64,000 nucleotides of DNA from contig JAPLCC010000015.1 of the NCBI GenBank assembly GCA_026392415.1, forward strand, positions 124,001-188,000, read 5' to 3'. Below are positions 8,319-16,439 of this stretch, piece by piece (position 1 is the first letter of the stretch; the number at the start of each line of letters is the position of its first letter). Origin of the DNA: Propionibacteriales bacterium (lineage in GTDB: Bacteria > Actinomycetota > Actinomycetes > Propionibacteriales > Nocardioidaceae). The position numbers and the translations under genes were made by a program. The notes under the pieces are model-generated. The model saw nothing but the letters and a program-made list of their open reading frames with translations. It ran no database searches and was not told the origin of the DNA.

Positions 8319-8963
8319 TCAGACGGTCGTTGCTTCGGCGATCCAGTTGACCAGGGGGCGCAGGCGGCGCCAGTCCTCGCGCACCCGGTCGAGCAGTTCG
8401 GCGGTGTGGATGAAGGGCTCGAAGCCGTACTCCCGCATGCCGAGCACGGTCTTCATCCGGAGCAGGTCGATGCGCGGATGCTCCTTGTCATAGCCGCGAG
8501 GCACCGTCTTCAGCCGGTCGCCGGCGATGCCGAAACCGCCGCGTTCGAGGTCGCCGAGGATCCGCTCCAGGACCGGCCCGGTGCGGTCGTCGGCCATCGC
8601 CTCGCGCATCGCAGCGAGTCGCTCGCCCGACATCTCGTAGACGCCGCCGCCGACCCGCACGCCGGGCGCAGCCACTTCGACGTACCAGCCGGTGGCGGGA
8701 CCGACTCCGACGAAGGCACCCTGGTGGTTCTTGTACGGCGTCTTGTCCTTGGCGAAGCGAACGTCGCGGTACGGTCGAAACACCTTGGCTGCGCCGAACT
8801 CCTGGGCGAGCGCATCAGTCAGCGCCACCATCGGCGCCTTCACCTCGGAGGCGTAGACGTCCTTGTGGGCGTCCCAGAACGACTTGGTGTTGTCGACCTC
8901 GAGGTCGTCGTAGAAGTCGAGCGCCGCCACGGGGAACCCCTGGAATGCCTGCCTGTCAGCCAT
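8319..8963 (-). CDS. DUF2461 (TIGR02453) family protein
   Basis: A 214-residue cytoplasmic protein with the complete DUF2461 pattern: FYDDLEVDNTKSFWDAHKD near residue 16, FRPYRDVRFAKDKTPYKNHQG near residue 57, and the GGGVYEM motif near residue 94. The family is widespread and conserved but has no established biochemical role. The ATG at 8963 was chosen because the family begins there; the upstream in-frame extension is not conserved-looking. Divergent from the sigma-like gene, with an inverted repeat (9011-9028) in the gap. Confidence 0.85.
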   Translation of the reverse strand: MADRQAFQGFPVAALDFYDDLEVDNTKSFWDAHKDVYASEVKAPMVALTDALAQEFGAAKVFRPYRDVRFAKDKTPYKNHQGAFVGVGPATGWYVEVAAPGVRVGGGVYEMSGERLAAMREAMADDRTGPVLERILGDLERGGFGIAGDRLKTVPRGYDKEHPRIDLLRMKTVLGMREYGFEPFIHTAELLDRVREDWRRLRPLVNWIAEATTV

Positions 8964-9010
8964 GCCCGCAGTCTGCCTCAGCGGCGTCAGGCGCGGCCAA
9001 GTGCACAAGT

Positions 9011-9028
9011 TCGGGACTGTCGTCCCGA
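9011..9028. promoter_or_regulatory. Inverted repeat between DUF2461 and sigma-like genes
   Basis: TCGGGAC-TGTC-GTCCCGA is a perfect 7-bp inverted repeat with a 4-nt spacer in the divergent promoter region. It could be an operator or a short hairpin; regulator unknown. Confidence 0.35.
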
Positions 9029-9085
9029 CGTCGATACTGGTCAGGCTGGTAGGGCACTCTCGGCCCCCCGACCGAAGTAGGAAAC

Positions 9086-9415
9086 ATGTCCAACCCCTGC
9101 CCGGAGAGCGTCGTCGTACGACTCTCCGCCGAGCGCTGTCCAGGATTCATCACGAACCTGATCCTGCGTTGCGCCGCTCGCGACGAGTCGGCCCTCGGCT
9201 CGCTGTTCGACCACCTGTACCCGGTGGTGAACACGATCGCCAGCAGGGGAACGCCCGCGGGTGCGGTCGACGCCCTGACCCTGGCCTCATTTCGCCGCCT
9301 GTGGGAGCAGGCGCCGTCGTACGACCCGAAGATGCAGAGGCCCGTGGCGTGGGTCATGTCCGAGGCCCGGTCCGTGCGCGCGGCCTACCTGCAGGCAGCG
9401 GCAGCAAGTTCCTGA
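9086..9415 (+). CDS. Sigma-70 region 2-like protein lacking region 4
   Basis: A 109-residue protein whose body resembles the region 2 domain of SigK-type ECF sigma factors: LILRCAARDESALGSLFDHLYPVV, then LASFRRLWEQAPSYDP and AWVMSEARSVRA. The DNA-binding region 4 is absent; the stop codon comes right after region 2. It might be an anti-activator, an RNA polymerase-binding fragment, or a decayed sigma factor. It is convergent with the B12-dependent MerR gene 14 nt away; light-controlled carotenoid loci of other actinobacteria pair a LitR regulator with an ECF sigma, which makes the neighbourhood suggestive but not conclusive. Confidence 0.6.
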   Translation: MSNPCPESVVVRLSAERCPGFITNLILRCAARDESALGSLFDHLYPVVNTIASRGTPAGAVDALTLASFRRLWEQAPSYDPKMQRPVAWVMSEARSVRAAYLQAAAASS

Positions 9416-9429
9416 GGGCCGTCGCGGGG

Positions 9430-10317
9430 TCACCGGGCCATGGTTGCCCGGATCACTTGGGCAGCTCCCTCGATCGTCTCTCCCAGGTAGGTGCCGGGAA
9501 CCTGCTTGCGCGAGGGTTCGAACATGAAGGCGTTGCCGCCGTAGAACGTGCGGGTCCCGGTCGCGCTGACAGCCCGCAGTGACTCGACGGCGGCTCGTCG
9601 ATGTGTCGGGAGGTGGGACACCACGACGACCGCGACCGGCGAGGTCGCGTCGACGGCAGCAGTGAGGTCCCGTTGCGGTGTCCGCGAACCCAGGATCCGG
9701 AAACCGACCCCCTGGTCCGCGAGGACCGCCGCGAGGCATTCGAGCCCCAGGGTGTGGAGGTCGAGGGGGCCGACGGTCAGGAGGACCCCCTCCTCGCTCT
9801 GTGGCGGCGGCGACAGGGTGACCAGCTTTGCCAGCCAACCGCGGACGACCTCCGTCGTGAAGTGCTCCTGTCCGACGTCGCAGATCCCTGCCTCCCACCA
9901 GGTCCCGATCTGTCGCAACGAGGGCAGGACCACCTCATCGATCGCAGGCCCGAGACCGAGGTCGCTTCGTGCCTGGTCGAGGACGCTGAGGATGGAGCCG
10001 GAGTTCGACGCCGCCGATGCTTCCATGACCGCATCGATCCGTGCCCGTGCGGGATTCGCCTCGTCCAGGAGTCCGCGCACCCATCGTGCCGAGTCTGCCG
10101 CCGAACGCCCGAGGGCGATCTCGTCGCGCATCAGACGCAGCTGGTTGAGGGCGGCAAAGGTGTAGCGCCGATGCCCGCCCGGACTCCGCAACGTGGTGGG
10201 GAGGCCGTACCGACGTTCCCAGGACCGAAGCGTCGACGCCGGGACCTGGAGCAGCTCGCTGGCTTCCTTGATCGCCATGGCATCGGCCGGCCGGGCCGCA
10301 TCCGTCTGGAACGCCAT
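9430..10317 (-). CDS. MerR-type regulator with B12-binding domain (CarH/LitR-like photoreceptor)
   Basis: A 295-residue regulator. Residues 14-80 form a MerR winged helix (IKEASELLQVPASTLRSWER, GGHRRY). Residues 85-165 form the helical cap carrying W141-x9-E151-H152, the W-x9-EH motif of adenosylcobalamin photoreceptors. Residues 175-295 form the cobalamin-binding Rossmann domain with D186-x-H188-x-x-G191 (DxHxxG), the lower-ligand histidine. In CarH and LitR, dark AdoCbl-bound tetramers repress carotenoid or photolyase genes and blue-green light breaks them apart. All key residues are present, so light sensing is well supported; target genes are not in this window. Confidence 0.85.
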   Translation of the reverse strand: MAFQTDAARPADAMAIKEASELLQVPASTLRSWERRYGLPTTLRSPGGHRRYTFAALNQLRLMRDEIALGRSAADSARWVRGLLDEANPARARIDAVMEASAASNSGSILSVLDQARSDLGLGPAIDEVVLPSLRQIGTWWEAGICDVGQEHFTTEVVRGWLAKLVTLSPPPQSEEGVLLTVGPLDLHTLGLECLAAVLADQGVGFRILGSRTPQRDLTAAVDATSPVAVVVVSHLPTHRRAAVESLRAVSATGTRTFYGGNAFMFEPSRKQVPGTYLGETIEGAAQVIRATMAR

Positions 10318-10375
10318 CGTGGCCTTCGCCCTGTTGCCGGATCGAGCTCGTACGTCGAACCTACGCGCAAATCGG

Positions 10376-10448
10376 AGCGGACGACGAGATTCGAACTCGC
10401 GACATCGACCTTGGGAAGGTCGCGCTCTACCAACTGAGCTACGTCCGC
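10376..10448 (-). tRNA. tRNA-Gly (anticodon CCC)
   Basis: On the minus strand the acceptor GCGGACG pairs with CGTCCGC, the D arm begins TAGCTCAGTTGGTAGAGC, the anticodon loop is TTCCCAA (anticodon CCC, reading GGG), and the T arm contains GTTCGAATC. The discriminator is U73, normal for tRNA-Gly. The 3' CCA is not encoded. Confidence 0.95.
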
Positions 10449-10478
10449 ATGCGCCGGTCTCCCGGAGCGTGGCCGATG

Positions 10479-11252
10479 TTAGCGGATCGGCTCGAGGGCC
10501 GGACGCTTCGGTTCCACGGTGTCACCGGACGACCGGCCGGTCACCCGGCGGTGCACCCACGGCACGACGTGGGTGCGAGCCCATGCCAGGTTCGCCTGCC
10601 GCTGTTCGCGCGCACTGAGCTCGGGCAGCTCAATCGGCGGGAGTGGCTCGAGGGCGTGCGGGACCTGCAGGGCGTCGAGCACGGCCATCGCGATCTGCTG
10701 GTGGCCGACGGGGTTGAGGTGCAGCCGGTCCTCGTCGAAGACCTCGGCGTGTGCCCAGCCCCGCATCCGCCACATGTCGACGACCGTCGCGTCGTGGCGT
10801 TCGGCGATCTCGCGGACCCATTCGTTGAAGATCGCGAACCGGCCGCGCATCAACCGGAACACCCCACTGTCGCGGGGGTCCGCGATCGTGAACATGACGA
10901 CGTGGGCGCCCGACGTCCGCAGCCGCTCGACGGCTGCGTCGTAGTCGGCGGCCAGGGCATCGAGGTCGACCTTCGGCCGGAGTACGTCGTTCCCGCCGCC
11001 GTGGATGGTGACCAGGTCGGGGTTCAGGGCGAGGGCCTCGTCGACCTGCTCGGCGACGATCGCGGGCAGCTTGCGGCCGCGGATCGCGAGATTGGCGTAG
11101 CCGAAGTCGGCACCAGCTGCGGCGGCTTCGGCCGCCAGCACCTCGGCCGTCCGGTCCGCCCAGCCACGCAGGCCGTTGGGACGCGTGGCGTCGGGGTCGC
11201 CGACACCTTCGGTGAACGAGTCGCCGAGCGCGACGTACTTGTGGAAAGTCAC
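10479..11252 (-). CDS. SGNH/GDSL hydrolase
   Basis: A 257-residue esterase-type hydrolase without signal peptide. All four SGNH blocks are visible: GDSFTEG with the nucleophile serine near residue 12, the glycine of LAIRGRK (block II), GGGND (block III, near residue 87), and DRLHLNPVGH (block V, with Asp and His of the catalytic triad, near residue 175). Such enzymes deacylate lipids, acetylated sugars or thioesters; the substrate is open. It ends about 30 nt from tRNA-Gly and is divergent from dcd. Confidence 0.85.
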   Translation of the reverse strand: MTFHKYVALGDSFTEGVGDPDATRPNGLRGWADRTAEVLAAEAAAAGADFGYANLAIRGRKLPAIVAEQVDEALALNPDLVTIHGGGNDVLRPKVDLDALAADYDAAVERLRTSGAHVVMFTIADPRDSGVFRLMRGRFAIFNEWVREIAERHDATVVDMWRMRGWAHAEVFDEDRLHLNPVGHQQIAMAVLDALQVPHALEPLPPIELPELSAREQRQANLAWARTHVVPWVHRRVTGRSSGDTVEPKRPALEPIR

Positions 11253-11321
11253 CGCTCCATTGTGCTGGGACAGTCCTGATCACCCCAAAGCAACGAGCCT
11301 CGATGCAGGTAAGGTGCCGAC

Positions 11322-11897
11322 GTGCTGCTCAGCGACCGCGACATCACGGCCGAGATCGACGCCGGCCGAATCGCCCTGGACCCCTACGACCCCTCGATGC
11401 TGCAACCGTCGTCCATCGACGTGCGCCTCGACCGGTTCTTCCGGGTGTTCGAGAACCACCGCTACCAGCACATCGACCCGGCCGCGGACCAGTCCGACCT
11501 GACCCGCGAGGTCGAGCCGGAGGGCGACGAGCCGTTCATCCTGCACCCGGGCGAGTTCGTCCTGGGCAGCACCTTCGAAGTCGTCACGCTGCCCGACGAC
11601 GTCGCGGCCCGCGTCGAGGGCAAGTCCTCGCTCGGTCGGCTCGGCCTGCTGACCCACGCCACCGCCGGCTTCGTGGACCCGGGCTTCTCCGGCCACGTCA
11701 CCCTCGAGCTCGCGAACGTCGCGACGCTGCCGATCAAGTTGTACCCGGGCATGAAGATCGGCCAGTTCTGCTTCTTCCGGCTCTCCTCCCCGAGCCAGCA
11801 CCCCTACGGTTCGGCAAAGTACGGATCGCGCTACCAGGGCCAGCGCGGCCCGACGCCGTCGAAGTCGTTCCAGAACTTCCACCGCACGGAGATCTGA
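11322..11897 (+). CDS. dcd: dCTP deaminase
   Basis: A 191-residue trimeric enzyme that deaminates dCTP towards dUMP for thymidylate synthesis. Visible family signatures are [12 protein letters not shown] at the N-terminus, [16 protein letters not shown], the active-site region [19 protein letters not shown] (around residues 106-124, including catalytic E and the SSLGR substrate loop), and GKYGS-like [18 protein letters not shown] at the C-terminus. Actinobacterial members are often bifunctional dCTP deaminase/dUTPases, forming dUMP directly; length and motifs fit that. The start MLLSD is the conserved family start. Confidence 0.95.
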   Translation: MLLSDRDITAEIDAGRIALDPYDPSMLQPSSIDVRLDRFFRVFENHRYQHIDPAADQSDLTREVEPEGDEPFILHPGEFVLGSTFEVVTLPDDVAARVEGKSSLGRLGLLTHATAGFVDPGFSGHVTLELANVATLPIKLYPGMKIGQFCFFRLSSPSQHPYGSAKYGSRYQGQRGPTPSKSFQNFHRTEI

Positions 11898-11923
11898 GAA
11901 CCGTTTCGCCCGGCTTGCGGCAG

Positions 11924-11942
11924 TCAGGTTAGGCTGCCCTTA
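11924..11942. promoter_or_regulatory. DtxR/IdeR iron box overlapping the siderophore-interacting protein start
   Basis: TCAGGTTAGGCTGCCCTTA matches 15 of 19 positions of the actinobacterial iron box TTAGGTTAGGCTAACCTAA. It contains a TAGGCT -10 element and reaches the ATG, implying iron-repressed, probably leaderless transcription. Confidence 0.75.
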
Positions 11943-12931
11943 TGTCTACGGATCAGAACGAGTTCGTCGCCACCCTCCCGCTGTTGCTCACGCAGGTCGA
12001 GGTACGCCGCGCCGAGCGCGTGTCTGCTTCATTCGTCCGGGTCGAACTGGGGGGTGCAGCCCTCGCCGACTTCGGAGTCGACGGCCCCGTCTTCGACCAG
12101 CGCATCAAGATCATCTTCCCGAATGCCGCCGGCACCCTGCCGGACTTCACCACGGCCGACGAGTCGTGGTGGACGAGCTGGATGGAGATCCCCGAGCAGG
12201 AGCGCGGCTCGATGCGCACCTACACCGTGCGCGACGTGGTCGGCGCTGACGAGGACACCCGTCTCGTCGTCGACATCGTCACCCACGCCCATGACGCCGA
12301 GCACGGTGACGCGCTCGACGGCGCCGGCAACGCGTGGGCCCAGCAGGCAACCGTCGGCCAGCAGCTGATCGTGATGGCGCCACGCCGCGGCCACGACTTC
12401 GGCGGCATCGAGTGGTCGCCGGGCCGGGCGACCCGGCTGCTGCTCGTCGGCGACGAGACCGCCCTTCCGGCGATCCGAGGCGTGCTGCGCGACCTGCCCG
12501 CGGATGCGACCGGAGCTGCGTTCATCGAGCTCCCCGTCGACGACGACGTGCCGAACGACGTGACGTCTCCGCTCGACGTGACCGTGGCCTGGCTCCCCCG
12601 CAACGGCGCAGCCCGCGGCGACGCACTGCATGCCGCCGTCCTCGCGCACCTGACGGGGACCACGCCCACCGAGGCACTCAGCGTCGCCGACGACGAGATC
12701 GACCCCGATCTCTGGGAGACGCCCGTCTACTCCTCCTCCGGCGAGGAGGTCGCCGCAGCGACGGCCGTGCCCACGGCCGGGACGCCGTACGCCGGCCTCT
12801 ACGCCTGGATAGCCGGAGAGTCCAAGGTCGTCACCGGCCTGCGTCGCAAGCTGGTCAACGACCTCGGGCTCGACCGCAGCCAGGTCGCCTTCATGGGCTA
12901 CTGGCGCGAGGGCGTCTCGATGCGAACCTGA
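11942..12931 (+). CDS. Siderophore-interacting protein (FAD-dependent ferric reductase, ViuB-like)
   Basis: A 329-residue cytoplasmic flavoprotein that releases iron from imported ferric siderophores. The FAD-binding domain carries the RxYTVR motif (SMRTYTVRDV near residue 90), followed by the SIP-specific HG/GDALDGAGNAWAQQA segment and the NAD(P)-binding domain with LLVGDETALPAIRGVL near residue 170. The C-terminal YAWIAGESKVVTGLRRKL and FMGYWREG close the family pattern. An iron box overlaps its start. It has an insertion of about 40 residues before the C-terminal motif (near 235-275), longer than in many homologs. No siderophore genes are nearby. Confidence 0.9.
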   Translation: MSTDQNEFVATLPLLLTQVEVRRAERVSASFVRVELGGAALADFGVDGPVFDQRIKIIFPNAAGTLPDFTTADESWWTSWMEIPEQERGSMRTYTVRDVVGADEDTRLVVDIVTHAHDAEHGDALDGAGNAWAQQATVGQQLIVMAPRRGHDFGGIEWSPGRATRLLLVGDETALPAIRGVLRDLPADATGAAFIELPVDDDVPNDVTSPLDVTVAWLPRNGAARGDALHAAVLAHLTGTTPTEALSVADDEIDPDLWETPVYSSSGEEVAAATAVPTAGTPYAGLYAWIAGESKVVTGLRRKLVNDLGLDRSQVAFMGYWREGVSMRT

Positions 12932-12934
12932 CGG

Positions 12935-14791
12935 TCAGCGCACCGCCATCGTGACCGCCGACGGGTACTTCGTGCCGGTGTGGACGGTGACCGGCACGAG
13001 CTGGGTCAGCAGGTCGGTCAGCGGCGAGAGCAGGTGCGGGACGTCGAACGCCTGCACCGCGATCCGCAGCTTGTGGCCTGCCTTGATGACCGCCCCGGTC
13101 GGGAACACCTCGACGTCGACGGGCTCGATCGCCCCGGAGGCGAGCGGCTTCTTCGCCGCCTTGGTGAACGGGTGGTACGCCTGCAGCAGCATGCCGTCGA
13201 GGTAGCGCGACCTGGCCGTGTCCAGCGCCCGGTGGGCGATGACCTGCCAACCGCCCGTGATCCGGCTGACCTTGCCGTCGGGTGCGACATCCTCGATGGC
13301 GACCGAGAGCATGCCGTCTCCGGTCGGGCTGGACACGTAGAGCCGGGCATTGAGCGGACCCTGGAACCGCACGCTCTTGCCCAACGGCGCCGTGTCGAAG
13401 GTGATGCCACCGAGGTCGTTGAGAGCGTTGTCCTGGAAGCAGGGCAGCGTCGGGACCAGCATGTTCGCAACGCCCGCCGTCCACTGGTTCGCCGAACGGG
13501 TGCACAGGCCCGTCACGGGCACGGGCGGGACGATCGACGCGCCGGCGACCGGGGTCGTCGTACTCGTGAGCCGACCGGACTGGCCGCCGATCGACGAGGA
13601 ACCGGACAGCTTGTACTTCTTCGCCGACAGGTCCGAGGCCATCCACCTGGACTTCTTCACCCAGGCTCCCGAGCCCTGCTCGTAGTACGTCAGCGGGGAG
13701 ATCTTCTCGAGCTGGCCGTCGCGACCCTTGATGTAGTGGTCGAACCAGCGGAGCTGGAGCTCACTGAGGGTTCCGTAGCCGGCCTTCGCAACCTCGGCAC
13801 CGGAAGAGCCCTGCAGGTGGTCCCACGGGCCGAGGATGAACTTGGTCGGCACCCCGTTCCTCTGCAGGCTCTCGAAGTTCAACGGAGTGCCCCGCTGGAA
13901 GAGGTCGAACTCGCCGCCGACGAAGAAGGTCGGCACCTTCACCTTGTCGATGACATTGATCGGGGACCGCTCCTTGTAGAACGGCCCGTCGTACGCCGGT
14001 TCGCCGCCGAGAACGGCCTGGACAGCGAGGGGAAGGGTGAAGTTGAGTCCGCCCATCAGGTGGTCGGTGGCCATCTTGAAGCCCGCCGCGGGCTCCTGCG
14101 CGCCGTACGCCGGCGGGATGACGCCGGTCGCGGTGACCAGACCCAGCCACAACGGGATGAAGCCCACGTCGATCTGGCCGCCCGAGGCGACGACGTCGCG
14201 GTAGACGTCGGCGCCAGGGACCTGCGGGAAGATCGCCTTGAGGCCGGTGGGCTGGTGCGCAGCGGCGAAGAGCTGCGAGATGCCCATGTACGACGCCCCG
14301 GTCATGCCGGTCTTGCCGTTGCTCCACGGCTGCTTGGCGGCCCACTCCATGATCGCGCCGGCGTCCTTGCCCTCGCGGGCACTGAACGCGCCCCACTGGC
14401 CTTCGGACGAGCCGGTGCCACGGGCGTCGACGGTGAGCTGGGCGTAGCCACGCTTGACGAGGTAGGCGGGTCCCGCGCCGGACAGGACGGCGCCACCCCC
14501 GGCGGCGAGAACGGTCTTGTTGTAGGCGGTGATGGTGACGATCACCGGGAGCTTCGTGGTGATCGGCTTCCCGTCGGCACCGGCCGGGCGCATCAGGTCG
14601 GCCCGAAGGGTGACCCCGTCGTCCATCTTGATCGCCAGGTCCGTGGTGGTGACGGTGGCCGCGTACTGCTCGCCGCGGGGCTTCCACGGGGTGGTGTCAG
14701 CCGTCGCGGTGGGCGCGTTGGCCACCAGGGCGCCGGCGGTGAGCGCGGCGCTGAGCGCGACTGCGCCGAGGCGCGACAAGATGGTCGTCAT
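12935..14791 (-). CDS. Secreted S15/CocE-type alpha/beta hydrolase
   Basis: A 618-residue exported hydrolase. Residues 1-31 are a signal peptide ending in ATA-like residues (ANAPTATADTTP). The peptidase S15 core has the nucleophile in GASYMG (GxSYxG), preceded by the oxyanion region DARGTGSSEGQW; acid and base lie in GGEFDLF and PWDHLQG. A C-terminal jelly-roll domain of X-Pro dipeptidyl-peptidase/CocE type occupies roughly the last 200 residues. Family members hydrolyse X-Pro peptides, cocaine or cephalosporin esters; the substrate here is unknown. The ATG at 14791 starts a good signal peptide; the open frame continues much further upstream but runs through the 41-codon gene and into DUF4097. 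Confidence 0.85.
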   Translation of the reverse strand: MTTILSRLGAVALSAALTAGALVANAPTATADTTPWKPRGEQYAATVTTTDLAIKMDDGVTLRADLMRPAGADGKPITTKLPVIVTITAYNKTVLAAGGGAVLSGAGPAYLVKRGYAQLTVDARGTGSSEGQWGAFSAREGKDAGAIMEWAAKQPWSNGKTGMTGASYMGISQLFAAAHQPTGLKAIFPQVPGADVYRDVVASGGQIDVGFIPLWLGLVTATGVIPPAYGAQEPAAGFKMATDHLMGGLNFTLPLAVQAVLGGEPAYDGPFYKERSPINVIDKVKVPTFFVGGEFDLFQRGTPLNFESLQRNGVPTKFILGPWDHLQGSSGAEVAKAGYGTLSELQLRWFDHYIKGRDGQLEKISPLTYYEQGSGAWVKKSRWMASDLSAKKYKLSGSSSIGGQSGRLTSTTTPVAGASIVPPVPVTGLCTRSANQWTAGVANMLVPTLPCFQDNALNDLGGITFDTAPLGKSVRFQGPLNARLYVSSPTGDGMLSVAIEDVAPDGKVSRITGGWQVIAHRALDTARSRYLDGMLLQAYHPFTKAAKKPLASGAIEPVDVEVFPTGAVIKAGHKLRIAVQAFDVPHLLSPLTDLLTQLVPVTVHTGTKYPSAVTMAVR

Positions 14792-14843
14792 GGGTTCCCT
14801 CTCCCTGGATCTGCAGGGGACAACGACGGAACCGTGACTGTCG

Positions 14844-14969
14844 TCACGCGAGACGGTCAGGGCGCGGCCGGCTGGCCTTGACGCGGGCCACGAGGCGGCG
14901 GTGGCGAGCCCGGCGGATGCGGTCGTCGATGTCCTGTCGTGCGCGCATTTCGGTGTGCAGTTCGAACAT
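14844..14969 (-). CDS. Small basic protein, 41 aa
   Basis: A short gene beginning MFELHTEMRARQ and ending RPRPDRLA, very rich in arginine (about 12 of 41). A near-perfect Shine-Dalgarno GAGGAGGAGAA lies directly upstream of the ATG, and it starts 18 nt after the DUF4097 stop, so it is very likely translated as the third gene of the RHH-DUF4097 operon. It has no recognisable domain; a helical, nucleic-acid- or membrane-binding role is possible but is speculation. Confidence 0.65.
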   Translation of the reverse strand: MFELHTEMRARQDIDDRIRRARHRRLVARVKASRPRPDRLA

Positions 14970-14987
14970 GGCTTCTCCTCCTCTCGG

Positions 14988-15821
14988 TCAGGCGGGGACG
15001 AGCGCGATGTCGCCCGAGACGGTCGTGACGCGGACCTCGACGTGGTCGGAGCCCGGCTCGGGCTCGCCGACGGCCTGCAGTGTCGAGGTGATGTGCCCGG
15101 TGAGCGTGGAGACGTCGGTCCACACCGGCGTGCCGGACGGTACGCCGACCCGGACGTCGCCGGAGGCACCCTTGGCGCTGATCTTGCCGCGGTGGGCGGC
15201 CCGGACCGTGAAGTCACCGGAGCCGGTCGTGCTGGCGACGTCGGCGCCTGCTTCGTCGATCTCGAGGTCGCCGGAGCCGGTCTTCACGACGACGGGCCCT
15301 TGGGCCTGCGCGATCCGGATGTCGCCCGAACCGGTCGAGATCGACGCTGCGGCGCCGGTGCGGGCCAGGTTGACGTCACCGGAGCCGCTGCGGATCTTCA
15401 GCTCGCTCGCGACGCCCGCGACCCGGATGTCGCCGGAGCCGGTGTCGATCACGGCGGCCCCTTCGATCTGGTCGATGAGCACCTCACCCGAGCCACTCTT
15501 GATCCGGACGACGCCGAGACGGCCCGTCGTACTCAGGTCGGCGCTGCCGCTCTTGACGACGAGATGACTGCCCTCGTCGGCGTCGATCTCGATGTGGAGC
15601 TGCTGGTCACCGCCGAAGAACCCGCTTCGCGACTTGGGGGCGATGACGCTCACGCGGTCGCCCTCGAAGTGGATCGTCGCCTCGCTGGCGCGGTTGCCGC
15701 GGACGCGGACCTCGGTGCCGGTCCGGTCCGTGGCGGTGATCACGATGCTGCCGGAGCCGTTCTCGACGTACAGGTGGACGGGGGTGGGGGTGTCGAAGGT
15801 GCGGACGACGGGATCGGACAT
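14988..15821 (-). CDS. DUF4097 beta-helix repeat protein
   Basis: A 277-residue protein built of at least eight short repeats centred on SGSGD (for example KSGSGEVLID, DTGSGDIRVAG, RSGSGDVNLA, STGSGDIRIA, KTGSGDLEID), each about 20 residues, typical of the DUF4097 right-handed beta-helix. No signal peptide or membrane segment is present, so it is predicted cytoplasmic. Actinobacterial copies commonly lie beside ribbon-helix-helix regulators, as here: the RHH gene is 32 nt upstream on the same strand. An AGGAGAA ribosome-binding site precedes the ATG. Function unknown. Confidence 0.85.
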   Translation of the reverse strand: MSDPVVRTFDTPTPVHLYVENGSGSIVITATDRTGTEVRVRGNRASEATIHFEGDRVSVIAPKSRSGFFGGDQQLHIEIDADEGSHLVVKSGSADLSTTGRLGVVRIKSGSGEVLIDQIEGAAVIDTGSGDIRVAGVASELKIRSGSGDVNLARTGAAASISTGSGDIRIAQAQGPVVVKTGSGDLEIDEAGADVASTTGSGDFTVRAAHRGKISAKGASGDVRVGVPSGTPVWTDVSTLTGHITSTLQAVGEPEPGSDHVEVRVTTVSGDIALVPA

Positions 15822-15853
15822 GGGGTTCTCCTGTGGTGGGGGGGTGGGATTGG

Positions 15854-16396
15854 TCAGAGCCAGCCGGTCATCCGGCGGTTGCCGCGCTTGCCCCCGAAGG
15901 GGAAGTCGCCACCGAAGGGCAGGCTCGAGAGGTCGACGTCGACGTGGATGGCGCGGTCGTTCGTTGCGCCACGGATGAGGTTGACCAGCCAGGTGTTGAG
16001 CGACTGACCGGCCTGGGCCGCGGCGTCGTCGGCCTTGGCCTTGAGTGACTCCGGCAGTCGGAGACTGACCCGGGCCAGGCCCTCGTCCTCGGCACCCGGG
16101 GGCAGCGGCGGAGCCGGCGGGGGCGGTGGTGCCGGCGCTTCGGAACGCAAGCCGGCGTCGACGACGAAGTCCAGGTCCCGCCCGTCCAGTCGGACGTCGA
16201 CACTGCCGCTCGACATCGCGGCCGTGATCTCGGCGGCAGCCTGGCTGATCGCCTCCATCACGGCGAGGCGTACGGCGGGATCGAGCGCGTAGCCCAGCCG
16301 CTCAGCGATCTCGCGTGCCTGGGGGCCGGCGCTGTCCGCCGCGGCCAGCAGGTCGCGGCGGAGGCTGTCGACGAAGGGCGTGATGTCCATGTGCAT
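15854..16396 (-). CDS. Ribbon-helix-helix (HicB-like) regulator of the DUF4097 operon
   Basis: A 180-residue protein. The N-terminal ~75 residues are helical, followed by a proline-rich linker, and residues ~107-145 form a ribbon-helix-helix domain (LARVSLRLPESLKAKADDAA then GQSLNTWLVNLIRGA). RHH proteins bind palindromes as dimers of beta-strands. A 24-bp perfect palindrome (16394-16417) overlaps its own start codon, strongly suggesting autoregulation of the operon. I prefer the ATG at 16396; a GTG just before and an ATG at 16390 are alternatives. No toxin partner of HicA or RelE type is present, so it is probably not a conventional toxin-antitoxin pair. Confidence 0.75.
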   Translation of the reverse strand: MHMDITPFVDSLRRDLLAAADSAGPQAREIAERLGYALDPAVRLAVMEAISQAAAEITAAMSSGSVDVRLDGRDLDFVVDAGLRSEAPAPPPPPAPPLPPGAEDEGLARVSLRLPESLKAKADDAAAQAGQSLNTWLVNLIRGATNDRAIHVDVDLSSLPFGGDFPFGGKRGNRRMTGWL

Positions 16397-16417
16397 CACT
16401 ATGACGTCATAGTGATG
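16394..16417. promoter_or_regulatory. 24-bp perfect palindrome at the RHH operon start
   Basis: The site is a perfect palindrome with core CACTATGACGTCATAGTG. A further partial copy, TATGACGTCA, lies at 16433-16442, beyond the end of the sigma/anti-sigma operon. It overlaps the start codon of the RHH gene, fitting autorepression. Confidence 0.7.
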
Positions 16418-16439
16418 TCAAAGTCAAGGCGTTATGACG

